A stretch of 64,000 nucleotides of DNA from Bacillus sp. NTK034 (lineage in GTDB: Bacteria > Bacillota > Bacilli > Bacillales > Cytobacillaceae), in contig NZ_JAFKOJ010000009.1 of NCBI RefSeq assembly GCF_017303275.1, positions 186,001-250,000 on the forward strand, read 5' to 3'. Both the position numbers and the translations under genes were made by a program. This document shows positions 49,737-59,195 of the stretch, one piece after another (positions within the stretch are counted from its first letter, which is position 1; each line of letters begins with the position of its first letter). The notes beneath the pieces are model-generated. The model made no database searches. It was not told where the DNA came from and worked only from the letters and a program-made list of their open reading frames with translations.

Positions 49737-51650
49737 ATGGCTCAATCTAATCTAAAAGTAGCTGTACAGAAGTTCGGTAATTTTCTGAGCTCAATGGTTA
49801 TGCCGAACATCTCTGCTTTTATAGCATGGGGTCTTATTACAGCTTTATTTATACCTACTGGCTTCTTCCCAAATGAAAGCCTTGCCAAAATGGTAGGTCC
49901 AATGGTGACATACTTGCTTCCATTATTAATTGGTTATACCGGAGGTAAGCTTGTACATGATCAGCGCGGTGCTGTTGTGGGTGCCATTGCAACAATGGGG
50001 GTCATCGCTGGTGCTGAGGTGCCGATGTTCCTTGGCGCCATGGTTATAGGTCCTTTAGGCGGTTATGTGATTAAGAAATTTGACCAGATGATCGAAGGAA
50101 AGGTCCGTGCTGGCTTTGAAATGCTTGTGAACAACTTCTCAGCTGGAATTCTTGGTGCAATTATTGCCATCCTTGCATTCCTGGGAGTGGGCCCTGCGGT
50201 TGATGTATTCACGGGCTGGCTTGTAGCTGGAGTTGACTGGCTGATTGGCACAGGACTTCTGCCGCTGACAAGCATCTTAATTGAACCGGCAAAAGTTTTA
50301 TTCTTGAACAATGCCATCAACCATGGTGTTCTTTCGCCAATTGGCGTTGAACAGGTAAAAGAAACAGGACAATCCATCCTGTTCCTGCTTGAAGCAAACC
50401 CTGGACCTGGTATCGGTGTCTTGCTTGCTTACATGTTCTTTGGAAAAGGCAATGCCAAGAAATCTGCTCCAGGTGCCGGAATCATTCACTTCTTCGGCGG
50501 GATTCATGAAATTTATTTCCCTTACATCTTAATGCGTCCTATGCTCATTATTGCTGTCATCCTTGGCGGAATGAGCGGTGTGTTCACACTGGTTCTTTTA
50601 GGCGGCGGATTATTCGCTCCTTCATCACCGGGCAGCATCATCGCCATCACGGCTGTAACGCCTCATCATGCAAGTGCGTATATTGCGAACTTCGCAGGTG
50701 TGCTTGTGGCTGCTGCTGTGTCATTCATCGTGTCTGCCTTTATTATGAAGACGGGCAAGCAGGGTGAAGAGGATATTGAAGAAGCTGCGAAAAAGATGCA
50801 GGAAATGAAAGGCAAGAAAAGTTCTGTTTCCAATGTGTTTGAAGGCGGTCAGGCTGCAATGCCCGATAATGTTTCCAAAATCTATTTTGCCTGTGATGCA
50901 GGTATGGGCTCAAGTGCCATGGGTGCATCACTTCTCCGAAAAAAGGTGAAGGAAGCAGGCATGGACATTGCTGTTACGAATACAGCGATTTCCAATCTTC
51001 CATCAGATGCAGAAATCGTCATTACACAGGAAGAACTGACACCAAGGGCACGCCAAAAAGTGCCGAATGCATTCCATGTATCGGTTGATAACTTCCTATC
51101 AAGTCCGGAGTATGACAAGCTGATCAGCGCCCTCCAGTTCCCGGCTAACTCGGAACTGCATGAAATCGTTGAAGATGCTGAAGAAAATGTTCCTGACACC
51201 GTGGACGAAGAAATGGCTCACGATGACGATTTATTGCGTCCGGAAAATATTTTCCTGAACAAAGAATTTGCTGATAAGGATGAAGCAATCCGCTTCGCAG
51301 GAAGAGTGCTTGTCGATGCAGGCTATGTGGAAGAAAGCTATATTGAAGCGATGATTGAACGTGATAATATCACGTCCACTTATATGGGAAATGATGTAGC
51401 GATCCCGCATGGAACCGAAGAAGCCAAAAAAGCTGTGATCAAATCCGGCTTTACTGTTATCCAGGTGCCAAATGGAGTAGATTTCGATGGCCAAAAGGTC
51501 CGTCTGATCTTCGGAATAGCAGGCAAAGACGGCACACACCTTGAAATCCTATCAGGAATCGCGGTAACATGTTCTGACATGGATAATATCGAAAAATTGG
51601 CTGAGGCTGAATCGGCACAGACCATTATGGATATTATCGGCAAGAAATAA
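49737..51650 (+). CDS. mtlA: mannitol-specific PTS enzyme IICBA
   Basis: A 637-residue fused permease. IIC (about 1-345) is the membrane channel (MVMPNISAFIAWGLITALFIPTGFFP; HEIYFPYILMRP). IIB has the phosphorylated Cys386 in FACDAGMGSS. IIA (about 490-637) has His558 in DVAIPHG. It imports and phosphorylates mannitol to mannitol 1-phosphate. In B. subtilis IIA is a separate mtlF; here it is fused. ATG 49737 follows AAAGGATGAG; GTG 49731 overlaps it. It is followed by a hairpin, then mtlR and mtlD. Confidence 0.95.
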   Translation: MAQSNLKVAVQKFGNFLSSMVMPNISAFIAWGLITALFIPTGFFPNESLAKMVGPMVTYLLPLLIGYTGGKLVHDQRGAVVGAIATMGVIAGAEVPMFLGAMVIGPLGGYVIKKFDQMIEGKVRAGFEMLVNNFSAGILGAIIAILAFLGVGPAVDVFTGWLVAGVDWLIGTGLLPLTSILIEPAKVLFLNNAINHGVLSPIGVEQVKETGQSILFLLEANPGPGIGVLLAYMFFGKGNAKKSAPGAGIIHFFGGIHEIYFPYILMRPMLIIAVILGGMSGVFTLVLLGGGLFAPSSPGSIIAITAVTPHHASAYIANFAGVLVAAAVSFIVSAFIMKTGKQGEEDIEEAAKKMQEMKGKKSSVSNVFEGGQAAMPDNVSKIYFACDAGMGSSAMGASLLRKKVKEAGMDIAVTNTAISNLPSDAEIVITQEELTPRARQKVPNAFHVSVDNFLSSPEYDKLISALQFPANSELHEIVEDAEENVPDTVDEEMAHDDDLLRPENIFLNKEFADKDEAIRFAGRVLVDAGYVEESYIEAMIERDNITSTYMGNDVAIPHGTEEAKKAVIKSGFTVIQVPNGVDFDGQKVRLIFGIAGKDGTHLEILSGIAVTCSDMDNIEKLAEAESAQTIMDIIGKK

Positions 51651-51666
51651 AAATAAAGATATTTCC

Positions 51667-51705
51667 GAATAGAAAAGCGTTATTATGCGCTTTTCTATTC
51701 AGTGT
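51667..51705 (+). terminator. hairpin between mtlA and mtlR
   Basis: Perfect 13-base arms (GAATAGAAAAGCG and CGCTTTTCTATTC), loop of 8, then AGTGTTTTT. It would lower expression of mtlR and mtlD relative to mtlA. Confidence 0.8.
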
Positions 51706-51738
51706 TTTTGTCACTAATTTTAGAAATGAGCTGATCTC

Positions 51739-53829
51739 ATGTATATTACATCGAGGGAAAAAGCCATTATTGAATCTATTATAAAAACATCTGGTAAACA
51801 CACGGCATTGTCGATTGCATCTTCGTTGAATGTCAGTGCGAGGACAATACAGAGGGATTTAAAGGCAGTAGAGAAAATCGTTAGTGAGTTCGATTTGAAG
51901 TTAACACGCAATGTAAATCAGGGCCTTGCTATTGAAGGGAAAAATGAGCAGATTTTCCGGCTGATACAGCATTTGACCAGCAGTGAACCGGTCGACCAGA
52001 CTCCTCAGGAAAAGAAACTCCGCCTTCTTATAGCCATTCTAGAAGAAGATTTATACAAAACTCAGGTTCTGGCAAGCTACCTCGGCATCAGCACGGCAAC
52101 CCTGTCAGCTTATCTGGATGAACTTGCCCAATGGCTATCCGTTTTCCAGGTGCAGCTTACCAGAAAACGGGGAGTCGGGGTAGAGCTTCACGGAGCAGAA
52201 GCAAACAAACGAAGAGCGCTCGCCCATTTTTTCCTCCAATATTTTCATGAAGAATTAATTGAGAAACTATTCTTGCTTGAAAAAAGGAAGCTGGGTGAAG
52301 AAAGGGTCCTTCATTACTTTGAACCGGACTATCTTTTCCACGTGAACAGTATTGTTCAGACTGTTTTTTCTGGTGCACCTGCCCGGTTTGCTGACAGCGG
52401 ATATCTGGAGGTTGTGCTGCATGTATGCATTTCTCTGCAGCGGACTCTAAAAAAGCGTTTTGTGGATCAAAGTGATACCCTTCCTGAAAAGGAAGTTATA
52501 GCGGAATACGGTTTGATTCAGCAGGTAACAAGCAAGCTGGAACGAAAATTTGACTGCATTTTTTCAGAAGGGGATGTCCTTTACCTCGCACGAATACTTA
52601 AAGGGACCAAATTGAGCGGAGCCGAGGCTTTTCCATATGACAGCCTTGTGCTCGCCCAAATGATCAAAAACGTGATTAAATCTGTTTCGGAACAGCTGCA
52701 TGTGGATTTGACCAAGGATTTTTCCTTATTCCAGGGACTGCTGGCCCATATGGAGCCATCCATATTCCGAATGAAACAGAATATGGAATCTTATAACCCG
52801 CTAAAAGAAGAAATTATGCGAAAATATCCGGTTCTGTTCATGGCTGTAAAAAAAAGCCTTGAAGAGGAATTTACAGACATTGATCAATTTTCCGATGACG
52901 AGATCGCGTTCATCGTCCTTCATTTTGGCTCAGCCCTGGTCATGCAGGAAGAGAATCTTTCCATTAAGGCGCTTGTCATTTGTCCGACGGGCATCGGCAC
53001 ATCCAAGATGCTAAAAAGCAGGCTGAAAAAAGAAGCAGCTGAGATTGATGTAATCGAAATCAAGTCGATGAAGGAAATATCAGAGGGTGCTGATTTGAAG
53101 GAATATGATTTAATTCTTTCTACAGTCAGACTTCCTTTTATAAATGCTGAGTACATATTGGTGAATCCGCTCTTAAGCGATGAAAATATACTCACCATAA
53201 AAAACTATTTGAAGAACAATATTGGAAGCCTGACCAAAGGAAAAGAATATCAGCCGGAGGATGGGATCAAACAGGCTGAACAGAGAAACCTTACTTTATC
53301 CGCAATGCTTGAGGAAGTAAGAGATATCCAGGAGAGCATCGAGTCTCTTATTCATAACTTTCGTTTTTACCGGATGGATGGAGGAGAAAGCCAGGAGCAG
53401 ATTCTTGAGAGAATGCTTGGGATTGCCGAACGGGATCATTTGCTGGCGAATGCTGAAGATGTCCTGCAATCCTTAAGGGAGCGGGAACAAAAAGGCGGGC
53501 TTGGCATACCTGAAACCAATATGGCTCTCTTTCATGCCCGCAGTAAAAACGTCCATGAGCTTATTTTTCAGATTGCCCATCTTCCCGAGCCATGCATGGT
53601 GAAGGGGATGGACGGGAAAGATGTTCTTCTGAAAAACCTGCTGCTCATGCTGGCACCACTCGAGCTGAGCAGAAGTGAGCAGGAGATTTTAAGTTTAATC
53701 AGCACAAATATTATTGAGACAGAGGAAGCAATTCTAATTTTTTCTTCAGCTAATGAAGACATGATTTACAAGAAGCTGGAATTGATTTTTACGGAATATC
53801 TGCAGTCTCATTTTAAAATAAATCAGTAA
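51739..53829 (+). CDS. mtlR: mannitol operon activator MtlR (PRD-containing)
   Basis: A 696-residue BglG/MtlR-type activator: N-terminal HTH domains (TALSIASSLNVSARTIQRDLKAVE; LASYLGISTATLSAYLDEL), two PRDs (about 180-395), a IIB-Gat-like domain with Cys415 in VICPTGIGTS and a C-terminal IIA domain with His599 in LFHARS. Phosphorylation by HPr and by MtlA components sets its activity. In Geobacillus the order mtlA-mtlR-mtlF-mtlD is known; here mtlF is within mtlA. Confidence 0.93.
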   Translation: MYITSREKAIIESIIKTSGKHTALSIASSLNVSARTIQRDLKAVEKIVSEFDLKLTRNVNQGLAIEGKNEQIFRLIQHLTSSEPVDQTPQEKKLRLLIAILEEDLYKTQVLASYLGISTATLSAYLDELAQWLSVFQVQLTRKRGVGVELHGAEANKRRALAHFFLQYFHEELIEKLFLLEKRKLGEERVLHYFEPDYLFHVNSIVQTVFSGAPARFADSGYLEVVLHVCISLQRTLKKRFVDQSDTLPEKEVIAEYGLIQQVTSKLERKFDCIFSEGDVLYLARILKGTKLSGAEAFPYDSLVLAQMIKNVIKSVSEQLHVDLTKDFSLFQGLLAHMEPSIFRMKQNMESYNPLKEEIMRKYPVLFMAVKKSLEEEFTDIDQFSDDEIAFIVLHFGSALVMQEENLSIKALVICPTGIGTSKMLKSRLKKEAAEIDVIEIKSMKEISEGADLKEYDLILSTVRLPFINAEYILVNPLLSDENILTIKNYLKNNIGSLTKGKEYQPEDGIKQAEQRNLTLSAMLEEVRDIQESIESLIHNFRFYRMDGGESQEQILERMLGIAERDHLLANAEDVLQSLREREQKGGLGIPETNMALFHARSKNVHELIFQIAHLPEPCMVKGMDGKDVLLKNLLLMLAPLELSRSEQEILSLISTNIIETEEAILIFSSANEDMIYKKLELIFTEYLQSHFKINQ

Positions 53830-53841
53830 AGGAATGATTCG

Positions 53842-54978
53842 ATGAAACAAGCAGTGCATTTTGGAGCAGGGAACATTGGAAGAGGATTTATCGGGGCCCT
53901 ATTTTCACAGTCAGGCTACCATGTAACTTTTGTGGATATTGCCGACGAAATCATTAATCAGCTGAACGAAGAAAAACAATATCAAGTGCTGCTGGCTGCA
54001 GACGAACAGGGATCCATGACCATTGAAAATGTTTCAGGATTGAATAACCTGAAACAGGAGAATGAAGTAATAGAGGCCATTAAGCAGGCTGATTTCTTAA
54101 CAACAGCAATCGGCCCTAACATCCTTCCGCGGATTGCCCCATTAATTGCAAAAGGCCTGGCTGCAAGAGCAGAGGCAGGCATTAACGAGCAGCTTTATGT
54201 CATTGCATGTGAAAATCAGATTTCTGCGACTGACCTTTTAAAAGACTATATAATGGAGCATCTTGACAGCGATGTAAATCTAACCGGTGTTTCTTTCCTA
54301 AACTCCGCTGTAGACCGAATTGTCCCAATCCAAAACAACCACGGATCATTGGATGTTCTTGTTGAACCGTACCATGAATGGGTTGTGGAAACGACAGAAG
54401 ACATTCCGCATATCGAAGGAATGAAAATTGTTCCGGAGCTCGCGCCTTTTATCGAAAGAAAACTGTTCACGGTTAACACTGGACACGCCGTCATTGCTTA
54501 TTTCGGATACCTGGGCGGAAAAGAAACCATCGACCAGACACTTGCAGATGAAGAAATTTATAAGCAGGTTCAGGCAACACTCGGTGAAACAGGGGCCTAT
54601 TTGATTCATCGATATGGTCTGAATCCTGACGAGCATCAAAAATATATTGATAAAATTATCGGCCGATTCCAAAATGCCCGCTTGAATGACGGTGTCACAA
54701 GAGTAGGACGTTCGCCGATAAGAAAGCTTGGCCCTGAAGACAGACTCGTTCGCCCGGCACTGCAGGCACAAAAAGCAGGCTTATCTTACACTAACCTCGC
54801 TAAAGCTATTGCTGCGGCACTATTGTTTGATAACAGGGAAGACGAAGAAGCGGTAAAGCTCCAGGAGATGATTCAAGACAACGGAGTACTGCTTGTGCTG
54901 AAAGAAGTATGCGGACTGGAAGAATCAGGCGAGCTTGCTACAGAAGTACTGAAACAGTATGAAGCATTGAAAAAATAA
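53842..54978 (+). CDS. mtlD: mannitol-1-phosphate 5-dehydrogenase
   Basis: A 378-residue enzyme with the N-terminal NAD motif VHFGAGNIGRGFIGALFSQSGYHVTFVDI and the family segments ENVACENQ-like IACENQISATD and FTVNTGHAVIAYFGYLGG. It oxidises mannitol 1-phosphate to fructose 6-phosphate. Start ATG 53842, 12 bases after mtlR stop. Full length. Confidence 0.96.
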   Translation: MKQAVHFGAGNIGRGFIGALFSQSGYHVTFVDIADEIINQLNEEKQYQVLLAADEQGSMTIENVSGLNNLKQENEVIEAIKQADFLTTAIGPNILPRIAPLIAKGLAARAEAGINEQLYVIACENQISATDLLKDYIMEHLDSDVNLTGVSFLNSAVDRIVPIQNNHGSLDVLVEPYHEWVVETTEDIPHIEGMKIVPELAPFIERKLFTVNTGHAVIAYFGYLGGKETIDQTLADEEIYKQVQATLGETGAYLIHRYGLNPDEHQKYIDKIIGRFQNARLNDGVTRVGRSPIRKLGPEDRLVRPALQAQKAGLSYTNLAKAIAAALLFDNREDEEAVKLQEMIQDNGVLLVLKEVCGLEESGELATEVLKQYEALKK

Positions 54979-54987
54979 ATTGGATTT

Positions 54988-55021
54988 AAGGCTGCTGAAA
55001 TGGTTCGGCAGCCTTATTTTT
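54988..55021 (+). terminator. terminator of the mtl operon
   Basis: AAGGCTGC and GCAGCCTT with partially paired loop, followed by ATTTTTT, 9 bases after mtlD. Confidence 0.8.
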
Positions 55022-55033
55022 TGTGGGATTTTC

Positions 55034-55396
55034 GGTGGGAATGAGTATGGAGAAAAACTGGTAGGCGATCTAGGCTTCCCTGATGGAGCTACTACGGCTC
55101 AAATCTTTAAAAAAGCGGAAGATCTAGGTTTGGGATTGTGTCCGCTTGAACTGGGGCCTTATTTGAGAGTGGAATATCTGGATCAGCCAGAGGATTATTC
55201 GGGGAATACTTTACAGCGGAATTCAAGCGCCATCTGGGTCTATCACAATAGCTCGGAGATACTGTGCGAAGATGATGATTTTCCAAAAGGCTACTATCTT
55301 AGACGAATAAACGGCGTGTTATGGCTGCGGGTATACATTGCAGATTATCTGCACGTTTGGAATCCTAATGATCATTTTATCTTTTGTCAAACTTAG
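55034..55396 (+). pseudogene. 5'-truncated gene fragment of a conserved hypothetical family
   Basis: The frame encodes GDLGFPDGATTAQIFKKAEDLGLGLCP, ELGPYLRVEYLDQPE and a tail LWLRVYIADYLHVWNPNDHFIF. This resembles the C-terminal part of a widespread hypothetical family (LGFxDGATxxEI..GLELCPxEVGPxLRLqYxDQP..W.P..RFvF, recalled). The N-terminal half is missing: upstream is only the mtlD terminator. So it is read as a decayed fragment left by a rearrangement. Confidence 0.55.
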
Positions 55397-55411
55397 AGCT
55401 AAGAGGGATCT

Positions 55412-55431
55412 CTTTTCGATTAACGGGCAGT
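55412..55431 (+). repeat. dispersed intergenic repeat, partial copy
   Basis: TCTTTTCGATTAACGGGCAG, followed by a stretch with TTCAAGATCAGCTG (55449-55462) that recurs at about 60740. Directly after the fragment gene. Confidence 0.45.
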
Positions 55432-55506
55432 ATACCTTGTTGCGTATGTTCAAGATCAGCTGATAATTATGCAGCTTAAAATTCGATTATTAATTAAGAA
55501 TGATGC

Positions 55507-55563
55507 CTTTTCCTTATTCAACGGGTGCTAATGTTAAAAGAAGGGGATCGCTTAAGCGATCCC
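55507..55563 (+). repeat. dispersed intergenic repeat copy plus palindrome
   Basis: TTTTCCTTATTCAACGGGTG at 55507-55526 matches the dispersed repeat; then GGGATCGC-TTAA-GCGATCCC, a perfect palindrome at 55544-55563. The rest of the 55397-55737 gap shows no gene. Confidence 0.5.
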
Positions 55564-55737
55564 TATTCTTAGATTATGGAAATAAAGAGATGGCCCAAAT
55601 TTGGAATAAGAATAAAGAATTGAAGTAAGAAAACTGCAGTACTCTGCTGAGTTCCTTTTTACAAAAAATGATGTAAAACTTGTTTTACTATCTTAAGTCT
55701 TGCAGCGCTAGTGGACTGACCTCTTTCTAAGAAGTTC

Positions 55738-57294
55738 TTATTTTAGTTCCGGCCCTTTTCGATGGTTGGTTCCTTCTTGATAAGCGTAGGCCAGTTTAAT
55801 CAATGTTGGCTCATCGAATTCTTTTCCTAGCAGCTCGAGCCCGACTGGAAGGCCGTTGTCACTGAAGCCAGCAGGAACCGTGATTGCAGGGAATCCTGAA
55901 TAAGGACTTAAGCGATTAGCATTCCCTGCACCTTGGCTTTTGCCCACCTGTGCCGGTAAAGCACTCGAAGTTGGATAGAGTAGTGCATCAAGGTCATGTT
56001 CATTAAACGTTGCCATTAAGCTTTCCCTTGCCATTTTAGGACGATTGGTAACAATGTCTTGGTATTCCTCATCATTTTCCAAGGATTCTCTTTCATTTCG
56101 GGATTTTAATCCACTTTCCAAGCTTGGATGGAATTTCCCGCTATCTATAATATCTGATAATGTTCTTACTGGTGCATCCGGCCCAAGGCTAGCCAAATAA
56201 TCATTTAACTGAAATTTAAATTCGTATCCGCTTAAGCTTGGATAAGAAAGAATTGGACTAAGCCTGGGAACGGTTACCTCGAACACTTCTGCTCCAAGTG
56301 CTTCCATGTCCGCAATCACTTGATCCATCACTTTATGGACTTTAGGATCAATCCCAAAAAGGTCGCGAATAACGCCTATCCGAGCTTTCTTTAATCCATT
56401 TTTCTTAAGATAATGAGTATAGGTTTTTGGAACTTTCCCGATACTGGCTTCAGTAGCTGGATCTGCTGGGTCATAGCCAGCAATTGCATCGAGCACGACA
56501 GCCACATCTTCAACCGTACGTCCCATCGGTCCGCCAACATCCTGTGATAGTGCAAGTGGAATGATTCCATCGCGGCTGGCAAGTCCCATAGTAGGGCGAA
56601 GTCCAACCAGGTTATTAAAGGACGAAGGTATTCGGATGGACCCGCCAGTGTCTGTCCCTAATCCGACAGCGGCAAAGTTGGAAGCTACCGCTGCTGCCGT
56701 ACCACCGCTTGAACCACCTGGGTATCTTGTTAAATCATATGGATTATAGGTTTGTCCGCCAAGGGAACTAATTGTTTGGAATCCGAAAGCAAATTCATGT
56801 AGGTTTGCTTTCCCTAAGATGATAGCACCTTGATCTCTTAATCTTTTTGTTTGATAGGCATCATTTAGTGGGATGGAACCTTCAAGTGAAAGGGATCCTG
56901 CAGTAGTTTGCATATCATATGTATCATAGTTGTCTTTTAATATAACCGGAATTCCATGCAAGGGACCCCGAACTTTTCCAGCTTTACGCTCTTTATCTAG
57001 TTGTTTCGCTTCTTCTAATACATTTTCGTCAATTGTAATGATGGAGTTAATGCTGTCATCGTACTCCTCAATTCGGTTGAGATAGAATTGAACCAATTCC
57101 TCAGAGGCAAGCTCCCCCTTCTGCATCGCATGCTGCAATTCAAATATCGTCGCTTCCTCAATCTCAGCAGATAAAACTCTTTCAGCGACGGGGCTCGCTA
57201 AATTAGAAACAGCACCTGCTGGAGCTGCGTACAGCCCCAAAGCCATTACTAGAGCAGTGAAGAAAACTATAAATTTGTTATACCACTTTTCCAT
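55738..57294 (-). CDS. secreted amidase (amidase signature family)
   Basis: A 518-residue enzyme with a signal peptide (FIVFFTALVMALGLYAAPAGA). The amidase signature is intact: catalytic Lys in IPVILKDNYDT, cis-Ser in PGGSSGGTAAAVA and nucleophile Ser in GTDTGGSIRIPSSF. Secreted family members hydrolyse peptide or small amides. The ribosome binding site is GAAAGGAG before the ATG. It is isolated between decayed sequences, consistent with acquisition. Confidence 0.87.
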   Translation of the reverse strand: MEKWYNKFIVFFTALVMALGLYAAPAGAVSNLASPVAERVLSAEIEEATIFELQHAMQKGELASEELVQFYLNRIEEYDDSINSIITIDENVLEEAKQLDKERKAGKVRGPLHGIPVILKDNYDTYDMQTTAGSLSLEGSIPLNDAYQTKRLRDQGAIILGKANLHEFAFGFQTISSLGGQTYNPYDLTRYPGGSSGGTAAAVASNFAAVGLGTDTGGSIRIPSSFNNLVGLRPTMGLASRDGIIPLALSQDVGGPMGRTVEDVAVVLDAIAGYDPADPATEASIGKVPKTYTHYLKKNGLKKARIGVIRDLFGIDPKVHKVMDQVIADMEALGAEVFEVTVPRLSPILSYPSLSGYEFKFQLNDYLASLGPDAPVRTLSDIIDSGKFHPSLESGLKSRNERESLENDEEYQDIVTNRPKMARESLMATFNEHDLDALLYPTSSALPAQVGKSQGAGNANRLSPYSGFPAITVPAGFSDNGLPVGLELLGKEFDEPTLIKLAYAYQEGTNHRKGPELK

Positions 57295-57544
57295 TTGGAA
57301 CTCCTTTCATTTTTTTTGAATAATTTGAATATACCAATCTATAATTATACTGTATATAAGAGGAAGGTCATGAAAGACTAGGTTATATAGGGAATTAGAA
57401 GGATTCATTTTATTCCACTTGAACAGGCAGAAAAAATTCCGGTGCCTGGAACCGCCTTAAGTTTAGGTCCTTAATGATACATGTTGAAAAAATAGGTAGA
57501 ATTAGGGGTATTCATCATTTAAAAGACAAGAATATTCACAGTTA
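57295..57544. other. gene-free region upstream of the amidase gene
   Basis: No gene seen. It presumably holds the amidase promoter on the minus strand. A short dyad GGTGCCTGGAACC lies near 57441. Confidence 0.4.
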
Positions 57545-57642
57545 GTGGATTTGATTAAACTAAATAACTGTACTCATGTGGCCATAGAGAGCGTGAGTGT
57601 TATTGGATGCCTATTGTGAATTTATTAGAAGCAGAGGATATC
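57545..57642 (+). mobile_element. remnant of an IS110-type transposase
   Basis: One frame reads VDLIKLNNCTHVAIES (57545-57592), then after a frameshift YWMPIVNLLEAEDI (57601-57642). Together these resemble the IS110 transposase block (THVAMESTGVYWxPVxNLLE). Stops, the frameshift and lack of the rest mark it as dead. Confidence 0.65.
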
Positions 57643-57660
57643 GCCCCTTTTTGCTGAATT

Positions 57661-57695
57661 CCTTATTCAACAAGAGGGGCAGGTTAGCACAAGAA
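57661..57695 (+). repeat. dispersed intergenic repeat copy
   Basis: CCTTATTCAACAAGAGGGGC then AGGTTAGCACAAGAA; matches the consensus CTTATTNAACAAAAGGGGCA-GGTTAGTTGAA. Confidence 0.65.
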
Positions 57696-57766
57696 CCATT
57701 AACAATACAATGGGATTTTATAGTAAAATTTAACTTAGATATAAATAATCTCAGGAGGAGAAGTTG

Positions 57767-57862
57767 GTGATTTCAAATATCCTGTTTCCGTTATTATTAT
57801 TAGCTATAATGTTAGATTTGGGATTTTTATTATTTAAAATTGTTAAGGTGTCGAAGAAATAA
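57767..57862 (+). CDS. small single-span membrane peptide, 31 aa
   Basis: GTG 57767 (or TTG 57764) follows CAGGAGGAG. It encodes a short start, one hydrophobic helix (ILFPLLLLAIMLDLGFLLF) and a basic end KIVKVSKK. The topology and strong ribosome binding site suggest a real small membrane protein; no family recognised. Confidence 0.45.
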   Translation: MISNILFPLLLLAIMLDLGFLLFKIVKVSKK

Positions 57863-57933
57863 AGAAATTATTCACGGTCCTTGTTGAACTAACAGGTACT
57901 TTTGTTCAACCTCAGCTGCCAAACTAGGTGGTT

Positions 57934-57972
57934 TTTTTTGTAGAATAAAATGGGCAGGTTTATGGAAGAAGG
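57934..57972 (+). repeat. dispersed intergenic repeat copy
   Basis: TTTTTTGTAGAATAAAATGG then GCAGGTTTATGGAAGAAGG, just after a CCA/TGG hairpin and before the GNAT gene at 58021. The preceding TAACAGGTACTTTTGTTCAA also recurs in altered form at about 60726. Confidence 0.55.
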
Positions 57973-58020
57973 ATTTATAATTAAGAATGAAGAATACAAT
58001 TCATCGTTAGGAGTGATAAG

Positions 58021-58473
58021 ATGTTGAAATATCGTAGAGCAAACATGAACGATATTGAAAAAATGGTTGAGCTAAGAAAAAAACAATTAGTTGATGAGGG
58101 GTTAGAACCAAGTATTGATATTGATAAGGAACTATCAGTTTTCTTTAAAGATAAGTTAAGTGAGGGCAGGCTTATCCAATGGCTTGTAGAAGATGATGAT
58201 GAAATTATAGCTTGTGGTGCAGTAATTTTTTATGATTTCCCACCCAGCTATACCAATAAAACTGGAAAAAAGGCATATATTGCAAATATGTACACTAACG
58301 AAAATTACCGAGGTCAAGGCATTGCAAAACATCTATTATCAAAATTAGTTGAAGAGGTCAAGTTATCTGGTATACCAAGAATCTGGCTTGGTGCATCAGA
58401 TATGGGAAGACCTGTATATAAGAAGTTTGGGTTTAAGGAATCTGACGAATATTTAGAATTAAGTATTATTTAA
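58021..58473 (+). CDS. GNAT family N-acetyltransferase
   Basis: A 150-residue single-domain GNAT: LKYRRANMNDIEKMVELRKKQL at the start, IANMYTNENYRGQGIAKHLLSKL as acetyl-CoA site and WLGASDMGRPVYKKFGFKES near the end. The ribosome binding site is TAGGAGTGA. It sits between two copies of the dispersed repeat. Substrate unknown. Confidence 0.87.
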   Translation: MLKYRRANMNDIEKMVELRKKQLVDEGLEPSIDIDKELSVFFKDKLSEGRLIQWLVEDDDEIIACGAVIFYDFPPSYTNKTGKKAYIANMYTNENYRGQGIAKHLLSKLVEEVKLSGIPRIWLGASDMGRPVYKKFGFKESDEYLELSII

Positions 58474-58487
58474 CAGCCCAGAAGGAA

Positions 58488-58556
58488 AGCAGGCAATGCT
58501 CAAATAAGCATTGCTTTTTCTTATTCGATAAAAGGGGCAGGTTTATTGAAGAAGGA
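58488..58556 (+). repeat. terminator plus dispersed intergenic repeat copy
   Basis: GCAATGCT-CAAATA-AGCATTGC followed by TTTTTC (58493-58519) merges into CTTATTCGATAAAAGGGGCA then GGTTTATTGAAGAAGG. This copy shows the typical gene-hairpin-repeat order. Confidence 0.7.
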
Positions 58557-58617
58557 CTGATAGATTGTTTATGTCGAATATTAAATAATAGAATTCTTAA
58601 AAGGGTTTGGATTCACA

Positions 58618-59103
58618 TTGATTTCCTTTCGTAGCATTGACCTATCAAAAGATTCAAAAACGATAATTAAGTTCAGAAGAGATTCATATGTAATCAGTTT
58701 TGGTGACGATAATTTATTTGGAGATAACGAAAGTTACCTAAAAAAGATTGAAGATAGGCTTGTGAAATTTCCAGGCGGTATTGTTCTTGTAGAAAACAAT
58801 GGTAAACCAGAGGGGCAAGTTGAGTTCCAAATTAAGGCATTTGATAGCATGAGGGTTGGATATGTTAACTTATTTTACCTTATCCCAGAATATCGTGGTA
58901 AAGGGTATGGGTCTAACCTAATTGCGTATGCGGAACATTTCTTTCAAGAAAACAATATCATTGAGTATCAATTAAGGGTATCCACTACTAACAAAAGGCC
59001 AATACGGTTTTATAAAAAACAGGGCTTTAATTTTCTCAGGATAGAAGAGGAAGATACTGTTCCAAGAATTCGAATGCAAAAACGTATATCTCCACTTTTT
59101 TAA
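58618..59103 (+). CDS. GNAT family N-acetyltransferase
   Basis: A 161-residue GNAT with YVNLFYLIPEYRGKGYGSNLIAYAEHFF as acetyl-CoA site and QLRVSTTNKRPIRFYKKQGFNFLR at the end. The TTG start follows AAAAGGG. It is bounded by repeat copies on both sides. Not closely similar to the preceding GNAT, so not a recent duplicate. Confidence 0.85.
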   Translation: MISFRSIDLSKDSKTIIKFRRDSYVISFGDDNLFGDNESYLKKIEDRLVKFPGGIVLVENNGKPEGQVEFQIKAFDSMRVGYVNLFYLIPEYRGKGYGSNLIAYAEHFFQENNIIEYQLRVSTTNKRPIRFYKKQGFNFLRIEEEDTVPRIRMQKRISPLF

Positions 59104-59143
59104 CCAAGTGGCTGCAAGAGATAAAGATTAAGTGGGATCGACA

Positions 59144-59180
59144 GCTCTTTTTTATTCGACTAAAGGGTCATTTTAGTTGT
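59144..59180 (+). repeat. dispersed intergenic repeat, diverged copy
   Basis: GCTCTTTTTTATTCGACTAA then AGGGTCATTTTAGTTGT; the GGGGCAGG core is changed to GGGTCATT. Confidence 0.5.
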
Positions 59181-59195
59181 ATTAATGGGGGAAAA

